Positions 15,272-23,859 of a DNA stretch of 64,000 bases are shown piece by piece; the stretch's first letter is position 1; each line of letters opens with the position of its first letter. Under the pieces are notes generated by a model, which saw only the letters and a program-made list of their open reading frames with translations, did no database searches and had not been told where the DNA came from. Both the position numbers and the translations under genes were made by a program. This stretch comes from Salinibacterium sp. M195 (lineage in GTDB: Bacteria > Actinomycetota > Actinomycetes > Actinomycetales > Microbacteriaceae), in contig NZ_CP040814.1 in assembly GCF_019443965.1 (NCBI RefSeq), positions 2,356,001 through 2,420,000 on the forward strand, in the 5' to 3' direction.

Positions 15272-17416
15272 TTATTCGGTTATCGCGTCACGAAGCAGCG
15301 CCGAAAGAGCCTGCAGCTGAATGTTGGATTCGGCAACAACGTCGACATCCGAACCATCGAGTGCCCGTGCTGCAAGACCCGCTTTGCTATCAATGAGTTC
15401 AGCAATTCGCGCGTCGATGGTGTGGGCGGCAATGATTCGCCACGCTGTAACGGGAAGTTCCTGCCCGATGCGGTGCACGCGGTCGATGGCCTGAGTTTGC
15501 TCCGCGTTTGTCCAGCTGAGTTCTGCAAGCACGACGTTGGACGCTGCTTGCAAGTTCAGCCCGACTCCGGCGGCAGTCAGCGACGCGACAACAACGGAGA
15601 TCTCAGGATCGTTGGCAAAGGAGTCAATCGCATTCTGACGTGCCTTGGCGCTTTGGTCGCCCCGAATCGAGACTGATTTGAGGCCGACTTTAGCGAAATG
15701 GGCTTCAGCGGTATCCATCACGTCAATGTGCTTGGCGAAGAACACCACCTTGCCGACGGAACGCGCCAACTGAGCCGTGTAATCGGCGGCCAGCGTCGCT
15801 TTGGCTTGACCGATCCGCCGAACCATCGTGAAGACGTTCTCACCGGTGGTCGCGCTTTTGGACTCTTCGAGCTCAGCATGGGCAACCACCCGAATGAGGT
15901 CTTCGACGGCAACGTCAGGCTTGAGATTGCGCACTCGAGTGAACCGGTCGAGGAGGCGCGCTGTCAGTGCTTGCTCGGCGGCCCGGATCGAGCGACCGAG
16001 GTCGTCATCGAGTTCAACCGGGATGTCAGCGATACGGCGTGCAGGAATGTCGGCAGCGACATCCACTTTCTTGCGGCGCACGATTCCCATCTCGATCACG
16101 GCCCGCCGAGCTTCGGAAAAGAAGCCGGGGTCTGCCGGGGTGAGGTCGGAATCTTCGAGCTTGGCCATGAGCGGGGCGAGCGGCTTCGTGCCGTCGATCC
16201 ACCCCAAGTACTGCCAGATTGCGCGGAAATCTTCAATCGAGTTAATGAGGGGCGTTCCGGTGAGCGCCATCATAAGCGCTTTAGGGTACGTGGCACGGAT
16301 GCTGCGCGACAAGCTCAGCACGTGCTTCGACCGTTCAGATTTGAGGTTCTTAATGAAGTGGGCTTCATCGACAACCATGCCTTTGAACCCGAAACGACCA
16401 AGCCACCCGACGTGGCGGTCGAGCACTTCATAGTTGACGATAACGACGTCGCTAAACGCGTCGACAGTGTCACCGTCTCCGTGCACCACCGTTGCAGTGC
16501 GGCCGGGGGTCCACAACTCAACTTCGCGTTCCCAGTTCGTCTTCACCACGTTGGGCACGACGACGAGGAGCGGATACGAGTTCGAGGCTTCTGCTGCCAT
16601 TAGAGCCTGGGCAGTCTTGCCAAGCCCCGGCTCATCTGCGAGCAGGAAAGTGCGCTGCCCCTGTTTGACAACTTCAACGAAGCGAGCCTGGTGGCGCATC
16701 AGGTCTAGTTTTCCCCTGGTGTGAAGTGATGCTGCCTCTGGCAGATCCATCGAGGCACCACCTCCACCGGAACCGTGCTCGAAGGCACGGAACAGAGGGT
16801 CAATAAGTTCCCAGTTGGCGAGGCGGTTGCCATGCTCAGGCTTCGCCGCTACGGCGCTGAAATCAGGTGCCAAAAATGGGTTAGCCATCTGCATCTGGCG
16901 AACTGACGCAGGAACTACCTGCTTCTCTACTTGCTTGTCGACCGGCTTGGGCTCGGCCGAAATAATCAGCTCTTCTGGACTCAGCTCCACACCAGCGGCG
17001 AGAAGCAGGTCACGACGGAGCGCTTGTGCGGCAGCCGTTATCGGCGCGGCCTCCCCCAACATCGAGAGCAGGCTGGTGTCACGAGCAGCAGTTTTTGCCA
17101 GAATGCCGGCGAGCCCATCGAGTCGCTTTTGTTCATTGGCACGTTCAGATTCCGTCAACGTCGCGTCAACTTTGACGCGAGCGCGTTCTTCGCGCAGCAA
17201 TAGCGCGGCGACTTGAAAGCGGGCACGGTTCGCTGGCTTGAGCGGACCCTTCTGCACGGCAGTTTCGACCTCACGCGCAGCGCGCGCCAGAACAGGGATT
17301 ACCCCCGTGTCGTCACCAGGTCGCGTACGTCTACGTTGCGTGCCGCCCTGTCGCTGCCCCGAATTCTTGGGTCGCTTATTGCGCTGCGAGGGATCGGTCT
17401 TTGACGGATTGGTCAA
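15272..17416 (-). CDS. SNF2-family DEAD/DEAH helicase-like ATPase
   Basis: The 714-residue product has a basic, low-complexity N-terminus (1-40), an Ala/Arg-rich helical region to about 200, and a two-lobe SNF2 motor. Visible motifs are DEPGLGKTAQ (Walker A), VVDEAHFIKN (DEAH box), MALTGTPLINS (motif III) and, in the second lobe, ASNVVLAELSWTNAEQTQAIDRVHRIGQ (motifs V-VI). It resembles short SMARCAL1/HARP-like bacterial SNF2 proteins that move on duplex or forked DNA; no nuclease domain is visible. The TTG start has AGGAG 6 bases upstream. No restriction or phage-defence partner is adjacent, so a repair role is more likely than defence, but this is open. Confidence 0.85.
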   Translation of the reverse strand: MTNPSKTDPSQRNKRPKNSGQRQGGTQRRRTRPGDDTGVIPVLARAAREVETAVQKGPLKPANRARFQVAALLLREERARVKVDATLTESERANEQKRLDGLAGILAKTAARDTSLLSMLGEAAPITAAAQALRRDLLLAAGVELSPEELIISAEPKPVDKQVEKQVVPASVRQMQMANPFLAPDFSAVAAKPEHGNRLANWELIDPLFRAFEHGSGGGGASMDLPEAASLHTRGKLDLMRHQARFVEVVKQGQRTFLLADEPGLGKTAQALMAAEASNSYPLLVVVPNVVKTNWEREVELWTPGRTATVVHGDGDTVDAFSDVVIVNYEVLDRHVGWLGRFGFKGMVVDEAHFIKNLKSERSKHVLSLSRSIRATYPKALMMALTGTPLINSIEDFRAIWQYLGWIDGTKPLAPLMAKLEDSDLTPADPGFFSEARRAVIEMGIVRRKKVDVAADIPARRIADIPVELDDDLGRSIRAAEQALTARLLDRFTRVRNLKPDVAVEDLIRVVAHAELEESKSATTGENVFTMVRRIGQAKATLAADYTAQLARSVGKVVFFAKHIDVMDTAEAHFAKVGLKSVSIRGDQSAKARQNAIDSFANDPEISVVVASLTAAGVGLNLQAASNVVLAELSWTNAEQTQAIDRVHRIGQELPVTAWRIIAAHTIDARIAELIDSKAGLAARALDGSDVDVVAESNIQLQALSALLRDAITE

Positions 17417-17609
17417 TTATTCTCCTGGCGCTAGGCATACGGCTCAGTCACGCGGATCGAAGACTCAAAGACGTTGACACGAATGGGACTTTAGCTGAGT
17501 GGCAACATCTACTCGAGTGAGCCAGACCCAACTGCGGTGCGATTGGTGGTCTCAAGGGATGCGTTACCAGTGTACGCAAAAATCAGCGACAGTGCGCTAC
17601 TTGAGCGAA

Positions 17610-17975
17610 TTAACCTCGACTTGTGGAGTCAACTACCCGCACGAAGACACCGACAACGATGAAAATCAGAGCCGCGCCGTAGTGCAGTCCTGCGAATAAC
17701 TGAGTATCGGCGATCGCAATCGGAAATACTGGATTCCACAGGATCGCTATCGGAACCAGCCCGATAGCCCACCACCACTGGCGCGCTTGCGCAACAAGTA
17801 CAACGCAAATGAGCGCCAAGATGCTCACAACGTAGCGAACGACAGTGAAAATCTCCGTATCGATAATGGCTGCGCCAACGAGCAGCGCCAACACTGCGAC
17901 TATCGCCGCCGGAAGAACTACTCGGCGCGGTCGGTTGGGATACGTTGCACTCACTCGTTCGAATATACCCGCCAC
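17610..17975 (-). CDS. Small four-helix membrane protein (DUF6804-like)
   Basis: The 121-residue product has four hydrophobic helices (about 19-38, 45-62, 66-85 with QWWWAIGLVPIAILWNPVFPI, and 97-113). The WWWA...AILWNPVFP motif recalls the small actinobacterial proteins listed as DUF6804, from memory. No function is known. The start used is a GTG; a Shine-Dalgarno is not obvious, so a start slightly downstream is possible. The gene lies alone between the SNF2 gene and the divergent M20 peptidase. Confidence 0.55.
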   Translation of the reverse strand: MAGIFERVSATYPNRPRRVVLPAAIVAVLALLVGAAIIDTEIFTVVRYVVSILALICVVLVAQARQWWWAIGLVPIAILWNPVFPIAIADTQLFAGLHYGAALIFIVVGVFVRVVDSTSRG

Positions 17976-18079
17976 ATCGAGAGCAAGTGAACGTGAGCGT
18001 GGCGGCTACACCCCGGCCAACAGCAACGCTGTCGCAGAAGTGCACCGGTGACAAGAAACGAGCCCTGCCATCTGCTCGC

Positions 18080-18091
18080 TAGAGTCGACGT
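18080..18091 (+). promoter_or_regulatory. -10 element TAGAGT, leaderless start of the M20 peptidase gene
   Basis: TAGAGT (18080-18085) is 6 bases before the ATG at 18092, with no Shine-Dalgarno between. Confidence 0.5.
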
Positions 18092-19423
18092 ATGAAGAGT
18101 GCACTGGCTATCGAACATTTGCAAGAGCTCGTGCGAATCCCCACGGTTTCTCGCGAAAACGCCGAAACCACAGAATGGCCCGAATTCACTCGCTTCGCTC
18201 AAGCGCTCCGCAAACTTTATCCGCTGTGCCACAGCCGTCTCGAACGTGAAACTGTGCTCGAACATTCGTTAGTGTTTCGCTGGCGCGGTCGATCGTCGAC
18301 CGAACCTTCCGTGTTGTTAGCCCACTATGACGTCGTCGCAGCATCCGCTGAAGGTTGGAAACGTCCGCCGTTCGCGGCAGAGCTGAGCGGCAAGGGAGAA
18401 GATCAGCTCATTTGGGGCCGCGGCACGCTCGATAACAAGGGTTCTCTGGTCGCAATCCTTGAAGCGGTTGAGTCGCAACTCGAAGAAGGCCTTGTTCCTT
18501 CTCAAGATATCTATCTGTGCTTTGGACACGACGAGGAAACTCACGGCACCGGCGCCTCGGCGATTGTGGATTTACTTCAGTCTCGCGGCGTTAAACCTGT
18601 CTTGGTCTTAGACGAAGGAGGAGCCATCGTCGACGATGTCTTCGACCAGGTGGATGCCCCCATGGCCGTAGTCGGAGTTGCGGAGAAAGGCACGGCAACT
18701 CTGCGACTCACAGTTGATCAATCAGGCGGACACGCCTCTACTCCGCCACGGATGCCCGCATCCGTTCGGCTTGCACAAGCGATCGTCCGCCTGAATTCGC
18801 GTCCCTTCGCCGCGCATCTCACCTCAACCGGTGCCGACCTGCTGCGCACTCTCGGTGAGCATGCTGGGGGTGTCACCGGCTACCTACTGCGCAACGTGTC
18901 GTGGACGAGCCCAGTACTGCTGCCAATTTTGGTGCGCAAGAGCGACGAACTCGCCGCAATGCTGCGGACCACGCAGGCGGTGACCATGCTCGACGGCGGT
19001 CACGCCGTGAACGCGATGCCGGAACGCGTAAGCGCCACCATCAACGTTCGGATCGCGGTTAACTCCACTTTGGACGCAACGGTGGCGCACGTGACTCGCG
19101 CTATCAAGGACAAGCGAGTCCGGATTACCGTGGAATCCCCTGGCGAACCTTCCCCCGTGTCACCCACCACGGGCCTCGCGTGGGAACTGCTTCGATCGAC
19201 CATCGAGAAAAGCTTCCCGGGAACCATCGTCACTCCGTACGTGCAAAACGGGGCCACTGACAGCCGCCATTTCACTCGGATCAGCAAGGGCGTCTACCGG
19301 TTCACCCCTTTTGCTATGGCCCGTAACGTTCGCGACACCCTTCACGCGCGAAACGAACGGATGCTCATCAGTAGTTACCTGAATGGAATTGAGTTCTATC
19401 GCGCACTTATCTCGTCGCTGTAG
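18092..19423 (+). CDS. M20-family metallopeptidase (PM20D1/carboxypeptidase-S-like)
   Basis: The 443-residue product is a di-zinc M20 hydrolase. Metal ligands and catalytic residues are visible: His78 and Asp80 in LLAHYDVV, Asp114 in GRGTLDNKG, Glu148/Glu149 in GHDEETHG, Asp174 in VLDEGG, and a His near the end in TDSRHF. The dimerisation lid (about 195-305) begins GVAEKGTATLRLTV. The GWKRPPF and WGRGTLDNKG wording resembles the PM20D1/CPS1 branch that acts on N-acyl amino acids or dipeptides. No signal peptide is present, so it should be cytoplasmic. The exact substrate is unknown. Confidence 0.85.
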   Translation: MKSALAIEHLQELVRIPTVSRENAETTEWPEFTRFAQALRKLYPLCHSRLERETVLEHSLVFRWRGRSSTEPSVLLAHYDVVAASAEGWKRPPFAAELSGKGEDQLIWGRGTLDNKGSLVAILEAVESQLEEGLVPSQDIYLCFGHDEETHGTGASAIVDLLQSRGVKPVLVLDEGGAIVDDVFDQVDAPMAVVGVAEKGTATLRLTVDQSGGHASTPPRMPASVRLAQAIVRLNSRPFAAHLTSTGADLLRTLGEHAGGVTGYLLRNVSWTSPVLLPILVRKSDELAAMLRTTQAVTMLDGGHAVNAMPERVSATINVRIAVNSTLDATVAHVTRAIKDKRVRITVESPGEPSPVSPTTGLAWELLRSTIEKSFPGTIVTPYVQNGATDSRHFTRISKGVYRFTPFAMARNVRDTLHARNERMLISSYLNGIEFYRALISSL

Positions 19424-19457
19424 CTGATCGCGTTCGCACGCAACTGCTCTAGCGTGA

Positions 19458-20393
19458 CTAGCGGACGCCCGTCGCCAAGGGTAAATCGTCGGTCTCAGTG
19501 AATTCGCGTGCGATCCATTGCCCTAACTCGGCCGGCCTATCAGTGACAATCCCATCGACTCCCAGCGATACGGCATCCGACCACGTTTCTGAATCGTTGA
19601 GGGTATAAATGAGGATGCCGAGCCCGGCAGCATGAACGAGTTCAACAAGTTCGGGGTTGCGCGTGATCGCCTTCTTGCTCGTGACTAGCGCCACGGCTCC
19701 TGATGCCACGGCAAGTGCGCTGGGATCACCGACGATGTCCCGCACAATCAGCATCCCGGGAATCTCGGGATTTACGCGCTGCAGAGCTTGGAGCGTCATG
19801 ATGTCGAAACTGCCGATGATGACGTGATCGTTAACTCCGTGACGGGCGATGAGTTCTGAGACCAGCGTGACTTGTTCGTCGGTCCACGAACCTTTCAACT
19901 CGAGGATCGCATTTTTGGTCGACCACCGCAGCAAGTTCAAAAACTCTTCCAGCGACGGCACGGTAGCCCCCGCAAACTCCTCGCCGAACCACGACCCGGC
20001 GTCGAGTTCGGAGAGTTCCTGATAGCTGTATTGCCACACCGGACCGGTACCGTTTGTGGTTCGGTCAACCGTCCAGTCGTGCATCAGCACCGGAACACCA
20101 TCGTTCGTCAGCTGCACATCGGTTTCTACGTAGTCTGCGGCGCTGTTGAGTGCCTGCCCGAGGGCTTCCAGCGTGTTTTCGGGAGCAACTGTCTTGTCTC
20201 CGCGGTGCCCCGCGATGAAAGCTGCCTCTCCCGGAGAACGAAGCGAGGCGAAAGCGCCGGCTGCATGCACGCGAGTGACGTTTGCGTTGAGCACGAGCAC
20301 GAGGGTGAGCGCTGTAACGATTGCTGCCGCTAGAGCAGCCCTGCGTGCGCGCTGGTCACGGTATGCGGGTGCCGGGTTCTGCGATGTCACCAT
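19458..20393 (-). CDS. Secreted glycerophosphodiester phosphodiesterase
   Basis: The 311-residue product begins with a signal sequence/anchor (hydrophobic residues 18-35 after an Arg-rich start, possible cleavage at VHA-AG) and then the GDPD TIM barrel. The family signature is seen as HRGDKTVAPENTLEAL near residue 63, ETDVQLTNDGVPVLMHD near 89 and the ELK motif in AILELKGSW. It should hydrolyse glycerophosphodiesters outside the membrane to glycerol 3-phosphate and an alcohol. The ATG has AAAGGA upstream; a -10 TATAGT lies at 20440-20445 on the minus strand. It is convergent with the M20 peptidase gene. Confidence 0.87.
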   Translation of the reverse strand: MVTSQNPAPAYRDQRARRAALAAAIVTALTLVLVLNANVTRVHAAGAFASLRSPGEAAFIAGHRGDKTVAPENTLEALGQALNSAADYVETDVQLTNDGVPVLMHDWTVDRTTNGTGPVWQYSYQELSELDAGSWFGEEFAGATVPSLEEFLNLLRWSTKNAILELKGSWTDEQVTLVSELIARHGVNDHVIIGSFDIMTLQALQRVNPEIPGMLIVRDIVGDPSALAVASGAVALVTSKKAITRNPELVELVHAAGLGILIYTLNDSETWSDAVSLGVDGIVTDRPAELGQWIAREFTETDDLPLATGVR

Positions 20394-20439
20394 TGACTCG
20401 CCATCCTTTGTCGGGTTGCCGTACGTTCACGGTGCCCCC

Positions 20440-20445
20440 ACTATA
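20440..20445 (-). promoter_or_regulatory. Probable -10 TATAGT of the glycerophosphodiesterase gene
   Basis: TATAGT lies 46 bases before the ATG; the -35 at 17 bases is TAACGG and falls in the 3' end of the ribokinase gene. A leader with AAAGGA follows. Confidence 0.4.
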
Positions 20446-20457
20446 GCGAGTCTGTTA

Positions 20458-21384
20458 TCAATCCGTTACCTGCTGGCGAGATTCTTTTGCGCGTGTCTCG
20501 ATTGCGGCCCTCAACGGAATCGACGGAACCGCACCGTGATTCTCCACAGAGATGGATGCCGCGGCAACCGCGAATCGCAAAGCGTCATCCGCCGACATTC
20601 CCTCGATAACGCCCGCCGCAAAAGCCCCACAGAAAGTATCGCCAGCACCAGTCGCATCAACCGCCGTTACGCGATGAGCCGGCACGAGCACCTCAGCGGA
20701 ACCCACTCGGTGCAATGACGCGCCCTTCGAGCCCAAGGTAACAATCACCGTCGGAACGAGTGCGAGCAGCCGCTGCCCTAGCCCCTCGAGCTCAGGGGCT
20801 ACATCGTTATCGCGAGCCAAGTCGGCCGCCTCATGCTCATTCACAATCAGCACATCGAGAGCATCGAGCAACACCCGCGGCAGCTCCTGGATGGGAGCAG
20901 CGTTGAGAATGACGAGAGTTTCCGCTGCCTGAGCAACACGCGCTGCCTCAACGACAGTCTTGAGCGGAATCTCCAGCTGCATCACTAAAGCCGACGCAGC
21001 ACTGATCGCTGCGGCATCCGCGCTGGTAAGCACAGTGACTTCACTGTTTGCTCCTGGCTCGACAATGATGGTGTTCTCGCCAGTGCCATCGACGGCGATT
21101 AATGCCGTGCCCGTTGGCTTGTGTGAGGTGCGCAACTGGGTAACATCGATGGAATCGGCGGTCAGCCCCGCCCGCACCATCTCGCCAAAATTATCGGCTC
21201 CAACCGCGCCGACGAAGCACGTTTTAGCGCCCGCACGAGCTGCAGCAACGGCTTGATTCTGGCCTTTGCCGCCCAACGCCGTGCTCACCCCGTGTGAAAG
21301 GACGGTTTCACCGGGCGACGGGATGCGATCCACGCTAAAGACTTGATCGATATTTGCGCTACCGACAACGACAATTCCAGACAT
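20458..21384 (-). CDS. rbsK: Ribokinase (PfkB family)
   Basis: The 308-residue product has the PfkB N-terminal motif TALGGKGQNQAVAAARAG near residue 36 and the C-terminal signature DATGAGDTFCGAF near 240, with the catalytic Asp. GSANIDQVF at the start and the NEHEAADL stretch are ribokinase-like. It should phosphorylate D-ribose, or 2-deoxyribose, at O5 with ATP. No ribose transporter is adjacent; the deoxyribose-phosphate aldolase operon 3 kb away could use a deoxyribose 5-phosphate product, but that link is speculative. The ATG stands 6 bases after TACTTT with no Shine-Dalgarno. Confidence 0.87.
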   Translation of the reverse strand: MSGIVVVGSANIDQVFSVDRIPSPGETVLSHGVSTALGGKGQNQAVAAARAGAKTCFVGAVGADNFGEMVRAGLTADSIDVTQLRTSHKPTGTALIAVDGTGENTIIVEPGANSEVTVLTSADAAAISAASALVMQLEIPLKTVVEAARVAQAAETLVILNAAPIQELPRVLLDALDVLIVNEHEAADLARDNDVAPELEGLGQRLLALVPTVIVTLGSKGASLHRVGSAEVLVPAHRVTAVDATGAGDTFCGAFAAGVIEGMSADDALRFAVAAASISVENHGAVPSIPLRAAIETRAKESRQQVTD

Positions 21385-21396
21385 CCGTCAAAAGTA
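21385..21396 (-). promoter_or_regulatory. -10 element TACTTT, leaderless start of rbsK
   Basis: TACTTT (21391-21396) lies 6 bases before the ATG at 21384. Confidence 0.45.
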
Positions 21397-21418
21397 GCGC
21401 ACTACTAACGATCCCGAC

Positions 21419-22897
21419 TTATTCTTGCTCCGCTGAGTCTGTTTCTGCCGCCGCCACAATCCGGTTGACCATCCCACTGAAAATCACTCCGTGAAAGGGC
21501 AGAATCGCCAGCCAATACAGTCGCCCACCTAATCCACTCGGAAAGAACACCGCGCGCTGGCGGTAGAGCGAACCGCCATCACCATCGTCATCCACGGTCA
21601 ACTCAAGCCACGCCCGCCCTGGAAGCTTCATTTCGGCACGCAATCGGAGGCTGTGCCCACGATCGATGCTCTCAACTCTCCAGAAATCCAGAGCATCACC
21701 GGTGTTCAAAGAGCTCGGATGACGACGTCCGCGTCGAAGACCAACCCCGCCAACGAGCTTGTCGAGCCAGCCGCGCATCGCCCACGCCAGCGGAAAGGAA
21801 TACCAGCCATTCTCGCCACCAATGCCCTCGACCACTGCCCAGAGCGCAGCAGGAGCCGCCGACGTGCGCCGCTCGCGAAGATCAGTAAAGACAGTGTGGC
21901 CTGTCCATTCGGGGTCGCTCGGGATCGGATCACTTGGCGCTCCAGCCACGGTGGCATCTTGCCAACTTGTTTCAATCTCGCCATCGCGCATTTTGACGAG
22001 CGCCAAGCGCACCGAGGCCCGATAGCCAGTCAACCCGCCATCGGGCTCGGGAATGTATTCCGAAATCGATCGATCACGAACGACGCAGTCAAACTGCAAC
22101 GACTCGATAATCGGCACCGCGAGAAGTCGCGGAATCGGAGTAACCAGATTGACCCACTGAGACGCAAGCCACGGCGTCAATACGGGCAGAGACGCGATCG
22201 GTCGCTGGTGCAGGCCAGCTTCGAGAGCGTAGCCGTTCATCATCTGGCCATAGCGGAGCACATCAGGGCCGCCAATGTCGAAGCTGCGATTTAGGTCTTC
22301 GTCTAGAGCCAGCGCCGAGACAAGGTAGTAAAGAACATCACGCACCGCGATGGGCTGAATGAAATTGCGCACCCATTGGGGTGCAGGCATATAGGGCAGC
22401 ACTTCGGTGAGGTGGCGGATCATCTCGAACGATGCCGAACCAGAGCCGATGACGACACCGGCATTGAAAGCGATAGTCGGCACCCCAGAATCGAGAAGAA
22501 TGCGCCCCACCTCGGCACGGCTGCGTAGGTGACGACTGAGTTCACTGACGTCTCCTTCAGGGTGGAGACCACCCAAATAGACGATGCGCGAAACACCGGC
22601 CTGCTTTGCCGCCTTCGCGAGGTTCGTGGCTGATGCCCGCTCGGCCTTCTCGAAATCGCCCTTAGCCCCCATCGCGTGCACCAGATAGTAGAGAGCGTCA
22701 ATCCCGACGACCGCATCGCTGAGCGTCGCCGCCTGAGTGAGATCACCGACAACCGTCTCAACATCATCGCGCCAGGGCACGTCCCGAAGCTTGCGCGGGT
22801 TGCGCACAAGAACACGGACGGTATGCCCCGCGTCGATCAGCCGAGGTACCAGTCGGCCACCCAAATATCCTGTTGCTCCAGTGACAAGAACGCGCAT
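21419..22897 (-). CDS. NAD(P)-binding epimerase-like protein with C-terminal DUF2867 domain
   Basis: The 492-residue product fuses an extended short-chain dehydrogenase domain (1-about 290) with a START-like DUF2867 domain (about 320-480). The nucleotide-binding motif VTGATGYLGGRLVP is at residues 4-17. The usual YxxxK pair is not evident: around the expected place the sequence reads LHPEGDVSELSRHLRSRAEVGRIL, typical of atypical SDRs of the NmrA/YbjT type. The DUF2867 part includes GRAWLELTVDDDG and FFPSGLGGRLYWLAILPFHGVIF. The function of this common actinobacterial fusion is unknown. The ATG is 6 bases after TAATCT. Confidence 0.83.
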   Translation of the reverse strand: MRVLVTGATGYLGGRLVPRLIDAGHTVRVLVRNPRKLRDVPWRDDVETVVGDLTQAATLSDAVVGIDALYYLVHAMGAKGDFEKAERASATNLAKAAKQAGVSRIVYLGGLHPEGDVSELSRHLRSRAEVGRILLDSGVPTIAFNAGVVIGSGSASFEMIRHLTEVLPYMPAPQWVRNFIQPIAVRDVLYYLVSALALDEDLNRSFDIGGPDVLRYGQMMNGYALEAGLHQRPIASLPVLTPWLASQWVNLVTPIPRLLAVPIIESLQFDCVVRDRSISEYIPEPDGGLTGYRASVRLALVKMRDGEIETSWQDATVAGAPSDPIPSDPEWTGHTVFTDLRERRTSAAPAALWAVVEGIGGENGWYSFPLAWAMRGWLDKLVGGVGLRRGRRHPSSLNTGDALDFWRVESIDRGHSLRLRAEMKLPGRAWLELTVDDDGDGGSLYRQRAVFFPSGLGGRLYWLAILPFHGVIFSGMVNRIVAAAETDSAEQE

Positions 22898-22909
22898 GAC
22901 ACGAGATTA
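22898..22909 (-). promoter_or_regulatory. -10 element TAATCT, leaderless start of the SDR-DUF2867 gene
   Basis: TAATCT (22904-22909) ends 6 bases before the ATG at 22897; no Shine-Dalgarno. Confidence 0.5.
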
Positions 22910-22979
22910 GACAGCGGAACTGGGAAGCAGCACAAACGTCCGGTGGCGGCAGTGAGGCCGCCGTCGAGTGACCCTCAGC

Positions 22980-23801
22980 TCACCGTCGAGTTCGCCAGCG
23001 CCAGACGGCAAATCCTGCGGCCGCCCCCAGCAGCAGAATGCCGCAGAAGACAGACGTAATCAGCCAGCTCGGAGCCGAAGATTTGCTGTAGGCACTCGCC
23101 AGAATCGCGGAAGGCGACAGCGTAGACGGTGATCCGGTTTCGGCGTTTTCTGAATTTCTGGCAGAGGAGGAAGACGGTGCCAGCGTCGCACCGGGCGCTG
23201 CCTCGGCATGGCCGCTCGCCACCGGGGTCGCCGTTGCCGTGGGCGCCGGCGCCGTGGTTGCTGATGTTTCGGGAGCCGGGGCGGGAGCCTCTTCGGCGGC
23301 GGGGGCTTGTGCTGCTACGGGAGCCGCCGGCCCGGTGTTTCCGGCATAGTTAGCAAACACCTGCACACCCCAGGTCGTTCCGCCACTTTCGTAGAACGCA
23401 ATGCCGACGTCGGTGAATGATCCCAGAATATTCGCCTTGTGACCCGGCGATTCCATCCAGCCAGTGTGCATCGTTTGCGCCGTTGGGTACCCCTGAGCCA
23501 CATTCTCGCCAGCCTTATTCCAGCCCTGCGGGATCTGAGTCGAGTAGTTCGGATTATGGGCCATGGTGCTATTCGCGGCCATCTGTTTTGCCCAATTGAG
23601 CGCGACAGTATCCATCGCCGGATTGCGGATAAGCCCGCGCTGACCAGAATCCCATCTCGCTTGATTCACCAGAGAGTGAATCGTGTCAGCGGGGGCTGCA
23701 CTTGCCGGCGCCGCTGTAGAGACAGGCAGCACAAATGCCGCGATGAGCAGGGCAAAAAGAGCGCTACTCACACGAGAAAGAGTGCGGCGTGAAAAATTCA
23801 T
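22980..23801 (-). CDS. Secreted CAP/SCP-domain protein with C-terminal membrane anchor
   Basis: The 273-residue product has a signal peptide (Arg-rich start, hydrophobic core 12-30, likely cleavage at ASA-AP near residue 35), a CAP domain (about 40-152) and an Ala/Pro/Thr-rich stalk ending in a transmembrane helix (about 243-267) and basic tail WRWRTRR. CAP hallmarks are MAHNPNY, GENVAQGY and MESPGHKANILGSFTDVGIAFY. No LPXTG sorting signal is visible just before the helix, so membrane anchoring is more likely than sortase attachment. Bacterial CAP proteins have no agreed activity. The stalk may span the cell wall. Confidence 0.82.
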   Translation of the reverse strand: MNFSRRTLSRVSSALFALLIAAFVLPVSTAAPASAAPADTIHSLVNQARWDSGQRGLIRNPAMDTVALNWAKQMAANSTMAHNPNYSTQIPQGWNKAGENVAQGYPTAQTMHTGWMESPGHKANILGSFTDVGIAFYESGGTTWGVQVFANYAGNTGPAAPVAAQAPAAEEAPAPAPETSATTAPAPTATATPVASGHAEAAPGATLAPSSSSARNSENAETGSPSTLSPSAILASAYSKSSAPSWLITSVFCGILLLGAAAGFAVWRWRTRR

Positions 23802-23859
23802 TACCCAGCAAGTATCCGCAGATTCTCAGATTGGGCAACAGTCACGCCGCACTTCTCGG

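Noticed and set aside
15698..16603. 301-codon open frame on the plus strand
   Set aside because: Antisense to the SNF2 motor domain; no recognisable protein features.
15272..17416. SNF2 gene as part of a phage-defence system
   Set aside because: No nuclease, methylase, PLD or DUF partner gene of known systems is adjacent; neighbours are metabolic or membrane genes.
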